From: Paracoccus indicus
GTDB taxonomy: Bacteria; Pseudomonadota; Alphaproteobacteria; Rhodobacterales; Rhodobacteraceae
Assembly (NCBI RefSeq): GCF_003056335.1
Contig: NZ_PYWA01000004.1
Span: 248,001-312,000 of the forward strand
Direction: 5' to 3'
DNA length: 64,000 nucleotides
Part shown: positions 55,801 through 63,655 of the stretch, piece by piece
Position numbering within the stretch: position 1 is the stretch's first letter
How the letters are laid out: each line of letters opens with the position of its first letter
Program-made: the position numbers and the translations under genes
The notes under the pieces: model-generated
The model's database searches: none
What the model was told of the DNA's origin: nothing
The model's input: only the letters and a program-made list of their open reading frames with translations

Positions 55801-55889
55801 ATGAAGCCCGCGAACATGGACAGCAGCAGCAGGAACCAGACGAAGCTGCGGTGATGCAGGGCCCAGTCAGACAGATTGAAACGCTTCAC
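52836..55889 (-). CDS. RND-family efflux transporter, inner-membrane pump (HAE1/TriC-like)
   Basis: 1017 residues with twelve membrane helices expected and two large periplasmic loops. Signs of the family: start MKRFNLSDWALHHRSFVWFLLL, GREEDPDFTIKTMIIGAALPG, the proton-relay region in TM4 (LGLLVDDAMIAIETM with two aspartates), and late GFVAILGILALIGILIRNSIILV. It exports compounds using proton flow. The start codon is a GTG overlapping the adaptor stop (GTGA). It is the third gene of adaptor-adaptor-pump, the order of TriABC. No outer-membrane factor gene and no regulator lie next to it. Confidence 0.94.
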   Translation of the reverse strand: MKRFNLSDWALHHRSFVWFLLLLSMFAGFISYQSLGREEDPDFTIKTMIIGAALPGATTDETLKQVTTRIETKLEELDELDFTRSVTMPGQAVVYVELDPTTRAAAVPEVWKRVRLMMSDIRGDFPQEFAGFQFNDNFGDVFGNIYAFTADGFTPRELRDRVEDIRKQVASLEMAGKTELLGEQDEEVFLEFSAARLAALGLNQQQVLGTLAQQNAIAPSGVIQSGPERVLVRVGGQFDDASAIEAVNLRVGERFFNLADVATITRGYADPPESLFRYQGEQAIGLQVGMRKGGNILEFGEELDALMDQIAADLPIGIKMSKFADQPHVVEEAVGHFVQALAEAVGIVLIVSFVSLGLRAGLVVTLTIPLCLAITFVILEIYGITLQRISLGALIIALGLLVDDAMIAIETMISRLEIGETLNDAASYAWTSIAFPMLTGTLVTVAGFIPIGLNNSAAGEFTFSLFVVIAVSLIISWIVAVLFAPLLGVTFLSRNMAHHHKGPGRLRRGFHGFLRKAMRFKWITIAVTLALFFTSVWGMQFVEQQFFPTSDRTEVVIDVNERQNASIARTRADMDRLEDTLAGDEDVLFWTSYVGQGAPRFVLSMDVPTAGPHMGQIVIQTPDLEARDRVKARLNALARSEFAGVDIYVKNLEIGPPVGKPVQYRVSAPDPDAARDAARGLATVLSGEPRLQDIALDWNEPARMVRLNVDQDQARQLGVTNGDISEALSAIFNGVQVTQLRDDIFLVDVIARGQADDRQSLDSIRNLQMNLVDGRTIPLAALVTLEYGTEQPLIMQRNGLPTVTVKAGIATKDQPATLVTALTDKVAEYQATLPPGVQVVVGGTVESSADSQAPIAAVVPVMLLIMAVLVMAQMQSFRLSLIVFAAAPLGLIGVVAVLVPFRVPMGFVAILGILALIGILIRNSIILVHEIQELLHKGRTRWDAVFEASDSRARPILLTAAAASLALIPISRQVFWGPMAFAMMGGIIAGTLVTLVFVPALYCAVFRVRPPLEDTSH

Positions 55890-57001
55890 GGGTTCAGCCT
55901 CCGGCCAACGGCCTGGTCTTGTGTCAGGGATCGCACGCCGCGGATGACGATCTCGTCGCCTGCGGTCAGGCCCGAGGTGATGGACACGCGACCCTGGAAC
56001 GGCGTCGCGGCCGTAACCTCGACCTGTTCGACATGGGCCTCGTCACCGTCGCGGCGCACGCGCCAGACGTAATTCTTTTCATCGACGGTGATCACCGCCT
56101 CGGCAGGCAGCGACAGCGAGGGGTCGTCCACGCTGCCAAAACGCGCGCGTACCAGCGACCCGAGGCGGAAAGTGACATCGGGTGGCAGGCGCAGGTGCAG
56201 GCGGCGGGTGCGGGTCGCGCTGTCGGCCACCGGATCGATGCGGTCCAGCGTCGCTGGCACCTGGGTTTCGGGTTCGTTGCGGTGCCAGACGGTGAAGACT
56301 GCATCGCTTTCCAGCCCTAGCAGAGCGGATTCAGGCAGATCGATCACGACCTCCTTCTCGTCCTGCGCGGACAGTTGCAGCACCTGCTGGCCCGCGCTGA
56401 CGACGGCGCCGGGTTCCTCATAGACGGCGCTGATGACCCCGGCGAAGGGGGCCTCCATCAGGGCGAAACCTTCGGAATCCTGCGCCTGCACCAGTTCCGA
56501 GCGCGCCTGTTCGGCCGCGGCCGCAGCCGAGGTCGCGGCCTGCTGGGCCTGTTCCAGTTGGGCGTCGGAGGCGACATTGCGTTCGGCCAGTGCCTTGGTG
56601 CGGGCCAGCGTCGCCTCGGCGGTGCGTTGCTGGACTTCGGCAGCGTCAAGGGCTGCGGCGGCGGCGCGGGTATTGGCGGCCAAATCGTCGGTGTCCAAGG
56701 CGGCCAGCTTCTGGCCCTTGGTGACGATCGTGCCCAGTTCGACCGGACGTTCGATCATGCGACCAAGCGTCTGGAAGCCAAGCGTCACCTGATCGCGCGA
56801 GGCGATGGTACCGGGGATCCAGCGCGCCTCGTCGCCGCGGTCCTGCACGATGATGCTGACCACGGGGCGCGGGGGGCCTTCGGGTTCGGCATCGGCATGG
56901 GCCTCTCCGCTCAGCCACGAGGGCAGGCCAAGGGCGGATGCGGGGCCGGCCAGCAGGGCCGCGATGCAGATGAAGGCAAGAATTGCGTGGATGGCTTTCA
57001 T
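55886..57001 (-). CDS. RND efflux periplasmic adaptor subunit (second adaptor)
   Basis: 371 residues with a signal peptide (about 1-24, GPASALG). Barrel-sandwich hybrid halves are seen around GFQTLGRMIERPVELGTIVTKGQKLAALD and ALMEAPFAGVISAVYEEPGAVVSAGQQV, with an alpha-hairpin rich in Ala/Gln/Glu between them (about 110-175). The beta-barrel and membrane-proximal domains follow. It connects the pump to an outer-membrane channel. The start overlaps the first adaptor stop by four bases. It has no lipobox. Similar in length to the upstream adaptor but different in sequence, so this is not a recent duplication. Confidence 0.92.
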   Translation of the reverse strand: MKAIHAILAFICIAALLAGPASALGLPSWLSGEAHADAEPEGPPRPVVSIIVQDRGDEARWIPGTIASRDQVTLGFQTLGRMIERPVELGTIVTKGQKLAALDTDDLAANTRAAAAALDAAEVQQRTAEATLARTKALAERNVASDAQLEQAQQAATSAAAAAEQARSELVQAQDSEGFALMEAPFAGVISAVYEEPGAVVSAGQQVLQLSAQDEKEVVIDLPESALLGLESDAVFTVWHRNEPETQVPATLDRIDPVADSATRTRRLHLRLPPDVTFRLGSLVRARFGSVDDPSLSLPAEAVITVDEKNYVWRVRRDGDEAHVEQVEVTAATPFQGRVSITSGLTAGDEIVIRGVRSLTQDQAVGRRLNP

Positions 57002-58083
57002 TCGCGGTCCCCTTCCGGCGCGACCGTCGCGCCCATGACCTGACGCCCCGGATAGAGCAGCTGCGATCCGGCGCCCACGACGCGTGCGCCATCATCCAAA
57101 CCGTCCGAGATGAAGACGGATTGATCGCCGAAATGGCTGACGGTGACCGGCGTCAGGGTGACGCGGTCGTCCTGACCCACCGTCCAGACGGCGGGTTGAT
57201 CGCCGTCGCGCATCAGGGCGGTCCAGGGAACCTCGGTGCCGTGATCCAGCGCGACGTCCAGGTATCCGCGCACCGATGCCCCCAGAAGCGAGGTGCCGCT
57301 TTCGGCAGATTGCAGGCGCGCGCGCACGGTGACGGTGCCGGTCTCGAGGTCCACCAGGGGGGAAACCTCGGTCACCTCGCCGGTCATGGTCGGACGCGCG
57401 ATGTCCAGCGTCTCCAGCCGGATCGACGTGCCGATGATGTCGCGCAGGATCGGGTCGTCGGCGACCTGGAAGACCGCTTCCAGACCGGTCAGTGCGGCCA
57501 GGTTGAAGACCGGCTGCGCGGCGGCGACGACCTGTCCCGGCGCCACGGATTTCATCGTGACCACGGCATCCTGGGGTGCGCGCAGCACGGCGTCCTCGAC
57601 CGCGCGACGGGCCTGATCCACGGCCGAGATCGCGCGTTCCAGCACGCCCTCGGCCTGCGACAGCGCCTGTTCGGCCTGATCTGCGGCGGCCTTGGTGCCC
57701 ACCCCGCGCGCCAGCAGCGCCGAGGCGCGTTCGCTGGCCTGACGGGCCTGGTCCTGGCCCGCGCGGGCCGACAGCAGCCCGGCCTCGGCTACGTTCAGCG
57801 CCTGATCCTGCTGGACCGAGGCCAGCCGGGCCAAGGGCTGACCCGAGGTGACGCGATCCCCTTCCTCGACCAGGACCTCGGTGACGCGCCCGCCCTGGCG
57901 GAAGCCAAGCTGCAGCGCGTCGATGGCCTTGATTTCCCCCGACAGCTGCATGTCGGTGTTCAGGTCGGCGGTCTTCACGGTCTCGATCTGGACGCGGATG
58001 ACCTGATCGGGGTCGTCCTGCGCCAGCACCGGGAAGGCCGCCAGCCAAGCCAGAAGGGCAGTTCCAAAGATCTGTTTCGACAT
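56998..58083 (-). CDS. RND efflux periplasmic adaptor subunit (first adaptor)
   Basis: 361 residues with a signal peptide (about 1-21, FPVLAQDD). Domains as in the MFP family: LQLGFRQGGRVTEVLVEEGDRVTSGQPLARL, a hairpin with many Ala/Gln (about 85-150), and AVLRAPQDAVVTMKSVAPGQVVAAAQPV. First gene of a three-gene operon, 67 bases downstream of kynU on the same strand. Two adaptors with one pump suggest a TriAB-like heteromer. Substrates could not be inferred. Confidence 0.92.
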   Translation of the reverse strand: MSKQIFGTALLAWLAAFPVLAQDDPDQVIRVQIETVKTADLNTDMQLSGEIKAIDALQLGFRQGGRVTEVLVEEGDRVTSGQPLARLASVQQDQALNVAEAGLLSARAGQDQARQASERASALLARGVGTKAAADQAEQALSQAEGVLERAISAVDQARRAVEDAVLRAPQDAVVTMKSVAPGQVVAAAQPVFNLAALTGLEAVFQVADDPILRDIIGTSIRLETLDIARPTMTGEVTEVSPLVDLETGTVTVRARLQSAESGTSLLGASVRGYLDVALDHGTEVPWTALMRDGDQPAVWTVGQDDRVTLTPVTVSHFGDQSVFISDGLDDGARVVGAGSQLLYPGRQVMGATVAPEGDRE

Positions 58084-58150
58084 GATCGACCGATATGTTG
58101 CGATACCAGACGTTTCATGCCTTTCGCCGTCTTTGGGAACCCCCTTTCCT

Positions 58151-59338
58151 TCAGGTCACCGCGGCTTTTCGGTGAAATTCCGCGCGATGCCATGTGCCGT
58201 CCCGCAGGATTGCCGCCAGAACGTCCACCGCGCGCGCCACGTCGTCCAGATCGTTGTAGAGCGGTGCAAAACCGAACCGCAGCACGTCGGGTGCGCGAAA
58301 ATCGCCGATGACCCCTTCCGCGATCAGCGCCTGCATCACCGCATAGGCCTGCGGATGGCGGAACCCGACCTGCGATCCGCGCTGTTCGGGGTCGCGGGGG
58401 GAATGCAGGGCGACATCGGGGCAGTTCGCCTCGACCCCCGCGATGAAGGCCTGGCTCAGCTCGATCGAGCGCGCCCGCAGATCGGCCATCTGAACACCGT
58501 CCCAGACATCCAGCGCCGCCTCCAGCGCGGTCATGGCGATGACGGGGGGCGTGCCGACGCGCATCCGGTCGATGCCGCCTGCGGGACGGTAATCCAGATC
58601 GAAGGCGAAGGGCGCGGCATGGCCCATCCAGCCCTGCAGGATCGGCTGCGCGGCATCCGCATGATCGGGGTGGATCCAGATGAACGCCGGCGCCCCCGGC
58701 CCGCCGTTCAGGTACTTGTAGGTGCAGCCGACCGCGAAATCGGCCCCCGCGCCCAGCAGATCGACATCGACCGCCCCCGCCGAATGCGCCAGATCCCAAA
58801 CCGTCAGCGCACCCGCTGCATGCGCCTTGGTGGTCAGCGCCTTCATGTCGTGGCGGCGGCCGGTGCGGTAATCGACCTCGGTGATCATCATGACGGCGAC
58901 GTCTTGGGTGATCGCGGCCTCGACATCCTGCGGATCGACGACGCGCAATTCGGCATCGACCGCCTGCGCAAGCCCCTGCGCCACATAGAGGTCCGAGGGG
59001 AAGTTGCCGCTGTCCGACAGGATCACCCGCCGGTCGGGACGCAGGGCACGCGCGGCGCTGACGGCTTGAAAGACCTTGATTGACAGCGTGTCGCCCATGA
59101 CGACCTGCCCCGCCCCCGCCCCGATCAACCGGGCGATGCGGTCGCCCACCTTGCGCGGCTGGTCGAACCACCCGGCCTTGTTCCAGCCGGTGATCAGCAT
59201 CTCCGACCATTCGTCGGTCATCATGGCCGAGACCTTGGCGGCAGCCGCCTTCGGCATCGGCCCCAGCGAATTGCCATCCAGATAGGTCACGCCCTGCGGC
59301 AGATGAAATGCGGTGCGGGTCTTGGTGAAATCGGTCAT
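58151..59338 (-). CDS. kynU: Kynureninase
   Basis: 395 residues. PLP-dependent hydrolase that converts kynurenine to anthranilate and alanine. The PLP lysine is K208 in GCTYKYLNGGPGAPAF, and D182 in TVWDLAHSAGAVDVD holds the pyridine nitrogen. LDGNSLGPMPK at the start and ITGWNKAGWFDQP are typical kynureninase motifs. The ATG at 59338 follows GAGGGAGC. It is divergent from the formamidase-like gene across 64 bases. Tryptophan 2,3-dioxygenase is not in the window but would complete the route. Confidence 0.95.
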   Translation of the reverse strand: MTDFTKTRTAFHLPQGVTYLDGNSLGPMPKAAAAKVSAMMTDEWSEMLITGWNKAGWFDQPRKVGDRIARLIGAGAGQVVMGDTLSIKVFQAVSAARALRPDRRVILSDSGNFPSDLYVAQGLAQAVDAELRVVDPQDVEAAITQDVAVMMITEVDYRTGRRHDMKALTTKAHAAGALTVWDLAHSAGAVDVDLLGAGADFAVGCTYKYLNGGPGAPAFIWIHPDHADAAQPILQGWMGHAAPFAFDLDYRPAGGIDRMRVGTPPVIAMTALEAALDVWDGVQMADLRARSIELSQAFIAGVEANCPDVALHSPRDPEQRGSQVGFRHPQAYAVMQALIAEGVIGDFRAPDVLRFGFAPLYNDLDDVARAVDVLAAILRDGTWHRAEFHRKAAVT

Positions 59339-59402
59339 GCTCAGGCTCCCTCTTGACGGCACGCTAGCAGGCGGGTCACCTGCCGGAAAGAGGGATGAAA
59401 CC

Positions 59403-60206
59403 ATGCTCTATCAAGTGGATGACTGGGACGACGCTTATGCCAATGGCGCGCACATCCCGAACGCCGAGGCCTATTTCGCCAGCTGGCCGCAAAGCGCCGC
59501 AGCCTTTCGCGACCGCCACCCGCCCCGCGATCTGGGCCGTGGCCATCTGTTCATGCCGCAAGGCACGCCGCGCGGGCTGATGGTTTTCATCCACGGCGGC
59601 TATTGGATGAACACCGACCCGTCCTTCTGGTCGCATCTGGCCGAGGGTGCCCTGTTGGCCGGATGGGTAGCGCTGTTGCCGGGCTATACGCTGGCGCCCG
59701 AGGCACGGATCACCCAGATGACCGGACAGGTGGCCCGCCAGATCGCCACGGCTGCGGAACAGGTCGAAGGCCCCATCGCCATCACCGGCCATTCGGCGGG
59801 CGGACATCTGGCGGCGCGGATGGTCTGCGATGACGGCACCTTGCCCGCGCAGGTTCTGGCGCGGGTCTCGGCCTGCGTGCCGATCTCGCCCCTCTCGGAC
59901 CTGCGACCATTGATGCGCACGGCGATGAACCGCACGCTGATGATCGACCTGCCCGAGGCCTTGGCCGAAAGCCCCGCCCTGCTGCAACCCGCCCAAGGCA
60001 TCCCCGTCACCACTTGGGTCGGCGGGTCCGAACGCCCCGAGTTCCTGCGTCAGGCCCGTCTGCTGGCGGATGCCTGGGCAGGACTTGGGGCCGCGACGGA
60101 ATGCGTCACGGCCCCCGGTCGGCATCATTTCAACGTCGTCGAGGATCTGATGCGCCCCGACGCGCCGCTGATGACGCGGCTTCTGGCTCAGAGCGGCTCG
60201 CGATAG
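59403..60206 (+). CDS. Alpha/beta hydrolase, probable kynurenine formamidase
   Basis: 267 residues. Alpha/beta-hydrolase fold with the oxyanion-forming HGGYW motif (64-68), nucleophile S131 in GHSAGGHLAARM and a late histidine in GRHHFNVVEDL. The HGGxW variant and size match bacterial arylformamidases of the esterase type that hydrolyse N-formylkynurenine. Divergent pairing with kynU supports this. Another short-chain esterase role is possible. The ATG at 59403 has GAGGGATG upstream. The 3' end overlaps the aldo/keto reductase gene by 19 bases on the opposite strand. Confidence 0.85.
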   Translation: MLYQVDDWDDAYANGAHIPNAEAYFASWPQSAAAFRDRHPPRDLGRGHLFMPQGTPRGLMVFIHGGYWMNTDPSFWSHLAEGALLAGWVALLPGYTLAPEARITQMTGQVARQIATAAEQVEGPIAITGHSAGGHLAARMVCDDGTLPAQVLARVSACVPISPLSDLRPLMRTAMNRTLMIDLPEALAESPALLQPAQGIPVTTWVGGSERPEFLRQARLLADAWAGLGAATECVTAPGRHHFNVVEDLMRPDAPLMTRLLAQSGSR

Positions 60207-61024
60207 TCGAACTCGTCGGGGTGCGGGCCGGTGCGGTGGTCGTTGTCCAGACCGTCCAGCGCGGCCATGTCCTCGGCGGTCAGCTCGAACTCCAGCACGG
60301 CGAAGTTCTGCGCCAGACGGTCGGGGTGTTCCGATTTCGGAATGACCGACAGACCATGCTGGATATGCCACCGCAGGATCACCTGCGCGGGGCTGCGGTT
60401 CAGCCGTTCCGCAATTTTGGTGACGGCGGGCGCCTCGAAGCTGTCGCCGCGACCAAGGGGGGTCCAGCTTTGCGTGACGATGCCAAGATCCTCGTTGATC
60501 TTGCGCATATGGGTTTGCGCCAGCGAGGGATGCAGCTCGATCTGGTTCAGCGCCGGGGTGACGCCGGTCTCGTCGATCAGGCGCTTGAGGTGGTCCTCGT
60601 GGAAGTTCGCCACCCCGATCGAGTTCACGCGGCCTTCCTCGCGCAGGCGGATCAGCGCCTTCCAGGTCTCGACATAGGCATCCAGCTTGGGCAGCGGCCA
60701 ATGGATCAGGAACAGGTCCAGCCGGTCCAGACCGGTGCGCTCCATCGTCTCGTCGAAGGTCCGCAGCGCCATGTCATAGCCCTGTGCATCGTTCCACAGC
60801 TTCGAGGTCACGAAGATCTCGTCGCGGGGGACGTCGGAATTGCGGATGCCCTCGCCCATGCCGCGTTCGTTCTTGTAGGCGGCGGCGCCGTCGATCAGGC
60901 GGTAACCGGCGCTCAGCGCCTGCTGCACCACCTGCGGGGTCTTCGCATCGTCGATCTGCCAGATGCCGGTGCCCAGCTGGGGCATCTTGTGTCCGTCATT
61001 CAGCGTCATCATCGGTTGGGTCAT
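60188..61024 (-). CDS. Aldo/keto reductase
   Basis: 278 residues. NADPH-dependent oxidoreductase of the AKR5-like group (2,5-diketo-D-gluconate reductase-like). Catalytic tetrad D45, Y50, K75 and H108 (GYRLIDGAAAY, TSKLW, IHWP) is complete. Cofactor-binding end: VIPKSEHPDRLAQNF. The ATG at 61024 has AAAGGAGTC upstream. The frame extends 11 codons further with no homology. It is the only gene in its transcript, as the neighbours are divergent or convergent. The substrate is not predictable. Confidence 0.93.
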   Translation of the reverse strand: MTQPMMTLNDGHKMPQLGTGIWQIDDAKTPQVVQQALSAGYRLIDGAAAYKNERGMGEGIRNSDVPRDEIFVTSKLWNDAQGYDMALRTFDETMERTGLDRLDLFLIHWPLPKLDAYVETWKALIRLREEGRVNSIGVANFHEDHLKRLIDETGVTPALNQIELHPSLAQTHMRKINEDLGIVTQSWTPLGRGDSFEAPAVTKIAERLNRSPAQVILRWHIQHGLSVIPKSEHPDRLAQNFAVLEFELTAEDMAALDGLDNDHRTGPHPDEFDYREPL

Positions 61025-61191
61025 GGGTGACTCCTTTCGTTGCCGCAGATAACGCAAAGGACGGGCATTGGGTCCAGCCCATATGTCGCGCCCCCTTCAC
61101 GATGATTTTCGCGCGGCACCCCTGCCGCATGGAACCGCTGCCCGCCGACGCTGTTGACCGATGCGCCGACCCGCGCCGCGAAAGGCACAAC

Positions 61192-61941
61192 ATGGACCAG
61201 CAGGTCATCCCCTTCGATCTTGTCCGCATGTTCATCGGGGAACAGCCGCCGCTGTTCTATGCCGAGATCCTGTTCCGCACCGTCCTGATCTATGTCTACA
61301 CGCTGGCGATGATCCGCTGGATCGGCGGGCGCGGCGTCGCGCAGCTGTCGATGGTGGAATTCCTGCTGGTGATCGCCCTCGGTTCGGCGGTGGGCGATGC
61401 GATGTTCTACCCCGAGGTGCCGCTGTTGGCCGCCATGGCCGTCATCACCACCATCGTCCTCATCAACAAGGTGCTGGACCGGCTGATCGTCCGGTCCGAT
61501 CGCGCCAAGACCACGCTGGACGGACGACCCTTGGCGCTTGTCCGCGACGGTCGCATCCTGCTGGATGCGATCGATCACCGCGATCTGGGCATTTCCGAGA
61601 TCAAGTCGATGCTGCGCCTTGCCGGGGTCGAGAACCTGGGCGAATTGCGCGCGGCCTACCTCGAGGCCGGGGGCGGGCTGTCGGTCTTTCGCGCCCATCC
61701 GCCCCGCCCCGGCCTGTCGCTGGTCCCGCCCCGGCACCTGCTGAACCCGCCACCCGCCACCGACAAGCCGCTTGCGATGGACGGCCAGACATGTTGTGGC
61801 ATCTGCGGCGCGCCGACCGGTGCGCAGATCATCGCCACCCGCGGTCGTTGCAGCCATTGCGACGGGCGGGCGTGGCAGTCTCCGGAATGGCCCGCGGGCA
61901 CCGGGGAACAGGACAAGGGCGGCACCACGCCGAAGGAGTGA
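61192..61941 (+). CDS. DUF421 (YetF-like) membrane protein with C-terminal zinc-ribbon-like tail
   Basis: 249 residues. About three membrane helices (about 25-45, 55-72, 78-98) with IRWIGGRGVAQLSMVEFLLVIALGSAVGDAM, the core of DUF421/YetF proteins. Then a soluble part with the DUF421 motifs LDGRPLALVRDGRILLDA and LGISEIKSMLRLAGV. After a proline-rich linker come two cysteine pairs, CCGICG (about 203) and CSHCDGR (about 223), spaced as in a zinc ribbon. DUF421 proteins are linked to stress and spore functions in Bacillus. The tail is not part of the usual family. The next gene starts four bases later. Confidence 0.82.
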   Translation: MDQQVIPFDLVRMFIGEQPPLFYAEILFRTVLIYVYTLAMIRWIGGRGVAQLSMVEFLLVIALGSAVGDAMFYPEVPLLAAMAVITTIVLINKVLDRLIVRSDRAKTTLDGRPLALVRDGRILLDAIDHRDLGISEIKSMLRLAGVENLGELRAAYLEAGGGLSVFRAHPPRPGLSLVPPRHLLNPPPATDKPLAMDGQTCCGICGAPTGAQIIATRGRCSHCDGRAWQSPEWPAGTGEQDKGGTTPKE

Positions 61942-61944
61942 CAG

Positions 61945-62277
61945 ATGAAGGTATTCACGCTGGTGGTCGAACTGGGACGCAGGACCGGCGACGGGCTGCC
62001 CAAGGGCGCGACCGGGGCGGGTCTTGTCTGCTTCGCCGCCGGAACCGACGAGGCCGAGGCGGTGCGCGAAACCGTGGCGATCCTGAAGCAGGCCGAGATG
62101 GCTCCGCTGGACGTGACCGGATACGGCACGCTTGAGGACCGGCTGGCCGAGGGGCATGAGGTCGACCAGGACGAACGCGACCTGATGGACCGCGCGCTGG
62201 CCGAAAATTCCGTCATCATCGCGCAGATGACGCCCTATTTCGGGGACGAAGGGTCGCAGGACACGCCGCGCCATTAG
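61945..62277 (+). CDS. Small hypothetical protein
   Basis: 110 residues with no clear motif. It reads as a compact acidic protein with MKVFTLVVELGRRTGDGLPKG, EAVRETVAILKQAEMAPLDV and an alpha-helical middle. The pattern of alternating strand/helix could be a ferredoxin-like fold, but I do not recognise the family. It follows the DUF421 gene by three bases and is probably cotranscribed with it. The start ATG has GAAGGAGTG upstream. Function unknown. Confidence 0.8.
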   Translation: MKVFTLVVELGRRTGDGLPKGATGAGLVCFAAGTDEAEAVRETVAILKQAEMAPLDVTGYGTLEDRLAEGHEVDQDERDLMDRALAENSVIIAQMTPYFGDEGSQDTPRH

Positions 62278-62386
62278 GGCTGCGTTGCGGTGCCGCATCG
62301 CGCACCGCTTGCCCTACCCATGGATGCATCCTTCGGTTAGACTGTTCACAACAAGAACCCGAGCAGTCACGAACAGGCGATCATCC

Positions 62387-63655
62387 ATGAGCATTTCCCG
62401 CATTTTCCTGTCCACCGCCCTGATCGGGGTCCTGGCGTCCTGCGCATCGCCGGTGTCGCGCATGCCCGCATCGGGGCCGTCGGCGGGCTATTCCTCGGTC
62501 ACGCCGACCGCGATCCCCGCCGCATCCGCCAGCGACGAGGCGGGCCTGCAGCGCTTCGTCCAGAGCTTCCGCCCCCGCGCGCTCTCCTCGGGCATCTCGC
62601 CCGCGACCTACGACCGCGCCATGCGGATCGCGCAGTATAATCCCGATGTGATCCGCCTGGATCGCAAGCAGTCCGAATTCTCGCGTCCGGTCTGGCTCTA
62701 TCTGGACAGCGCCGTGTCCGATGTCCGCATCACCACGGGCCGCCAGAAGAACGCGCAACTTTCCTCGACCCTGTCGCGGATCGAGGCGCAATACGGCGTC
62801 CCGCGCGAGATCGTGCTGGCCGTCTGGGGCATGGAATCGAACTTCGGCGGCAACCGCGGCAAGATGCAGATCATCCCCTCGCTGACGACGCTGGCCTATG
62901 ACGGTCGCCGGGGCGAGATGTTCCAGAACCAGCTGATCGCCGCGCTGAAGATCCTGCAGGCGGGCGACACCGACCCCGAACACATGCTGGGCAGCTGGGC
63001 GGGCGCGATGGGGCACACCCAGTTCATGCCGACCTCCTATCTGGAATATGCGGTCGATTTCACCGGGGACGGTCGCCGCGACATCTGGTCGGACGATCCG
63101 ACCGACGCGCTGGCATCGACTGCCGCCTATCTGGCCCGCAACGGCTGGCAGCGCGGCCAGACCTGGGGGGCCGAGGTGCGGCTGCCCGCGAACTTCAACA
63201 TGGGTCTGATCGGCAAGGGAACGCGGCGTTCGTCGGGCGACTGGTCGGCGCAGGGTGTGCGCACGATGTCGGGCGGCGGCCTGCCCTCGGGCAATGGCTC
63301 GATCATCATGCCGGCGGGGGCGCGTGGTCCGGCCTTCTTCATCAGCGACAACTTCCGGTCGATCCTGCGCTACAACAACTCGGACAACTATGCGCTTGGT
63401 GTCTCGTTCCTGGCGGAACGCATCGCCGGGCGTTCGGGTATCCAAGGCAACTGGCCGCGCAGCGACCGCCCCCTGTCCACGGGCGAGCGTGAAGAGATCC
63501 AGGTCCTGCTGAAGCGCCGCGGCTTCTACGACGGCGAGATCGACGGGTTGTTCGGTTCGGGCACGATGGAGGCCGTGGCCGCCTTCCAGCGGTCCATCGG
63601 CGCGACGCCCGACGGCTATCCCACCTCGATCCTGCTGGGCCAGCTGCGCGGTTGA
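62387..63655 (+). CDS. Lytic murein transglycosylase (MltB-like) lipoprotein with peptidoglycan-binding domain
   Basis: 422 residues. Lipobox GVLASC (C19) predicts a lipoprotein. The catalytic domain (about 50-345) carries the Glu E150 in VWGMESNFGGNRGK, the MltB signature, along with GSWAGAMGHTQFMPTSYLEYAVDFTGDGRRDIW. A PG_binding_1 domain lies at about 362-420 (LLKRRGFYDGEIDGLFGSGTMEAVAAFQ). It cleaves glycan strands to 1,6-anhydro-muropeptides. The ATG at 62387 starts the signal peptide. The longer frame has no homology. The 3' end overlaps the bluB frame. Last complete gene of the window. Confidence 0.95.
   Translation: MSISRIFLSTALIGVLASCASPVSRMPASGPSAGYSSVTPTAIPAASASDEAGLQRFVQSFRPRALSSGISPATYDRAMRIAQYNPDVIRLDRKQSEFSRPVWLYLDSAVSDVRITTGRQKNAQLSSTLSRIEAQYGVPREIVLAVWGMESNFGGNRGKMQIIPSLTTLAYDGRRGEMFQNQLIAALKILQAGDTDPEHMLGSWAGAMGHTQFMPTSYLEYAVDFTGDGRRDIWSDDPTDALASTAAYLARNGWQRGQTWGAEVRLPANFNMGLIGKGTRRSSGDWSAQGVRTMSGGGLPSGNGSIIMPAGARGPAFFISDNFRSILRYNNSDNYALGVSFLAERIAGRSGIQGNWPRSDRPLSTGEREEIQVLLKRRGFYDGEIDGLFGSGTMEAVAAFQRSIGATPDGYPTSILLGQLRG

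Noticed and set aside
52839-56072. 1077-codon open frame on the plus strand
   Set aside because: It is antisense to the RND pump gene, which has clear homology. Composition is shadow-like.
62285-62386. N-terminal extension of the lytic transglycosylase from an upstream ATG
   Set aside because: The lipoprotein signal peptide begins at the ATG at 62387, and the extra residues have no homology.
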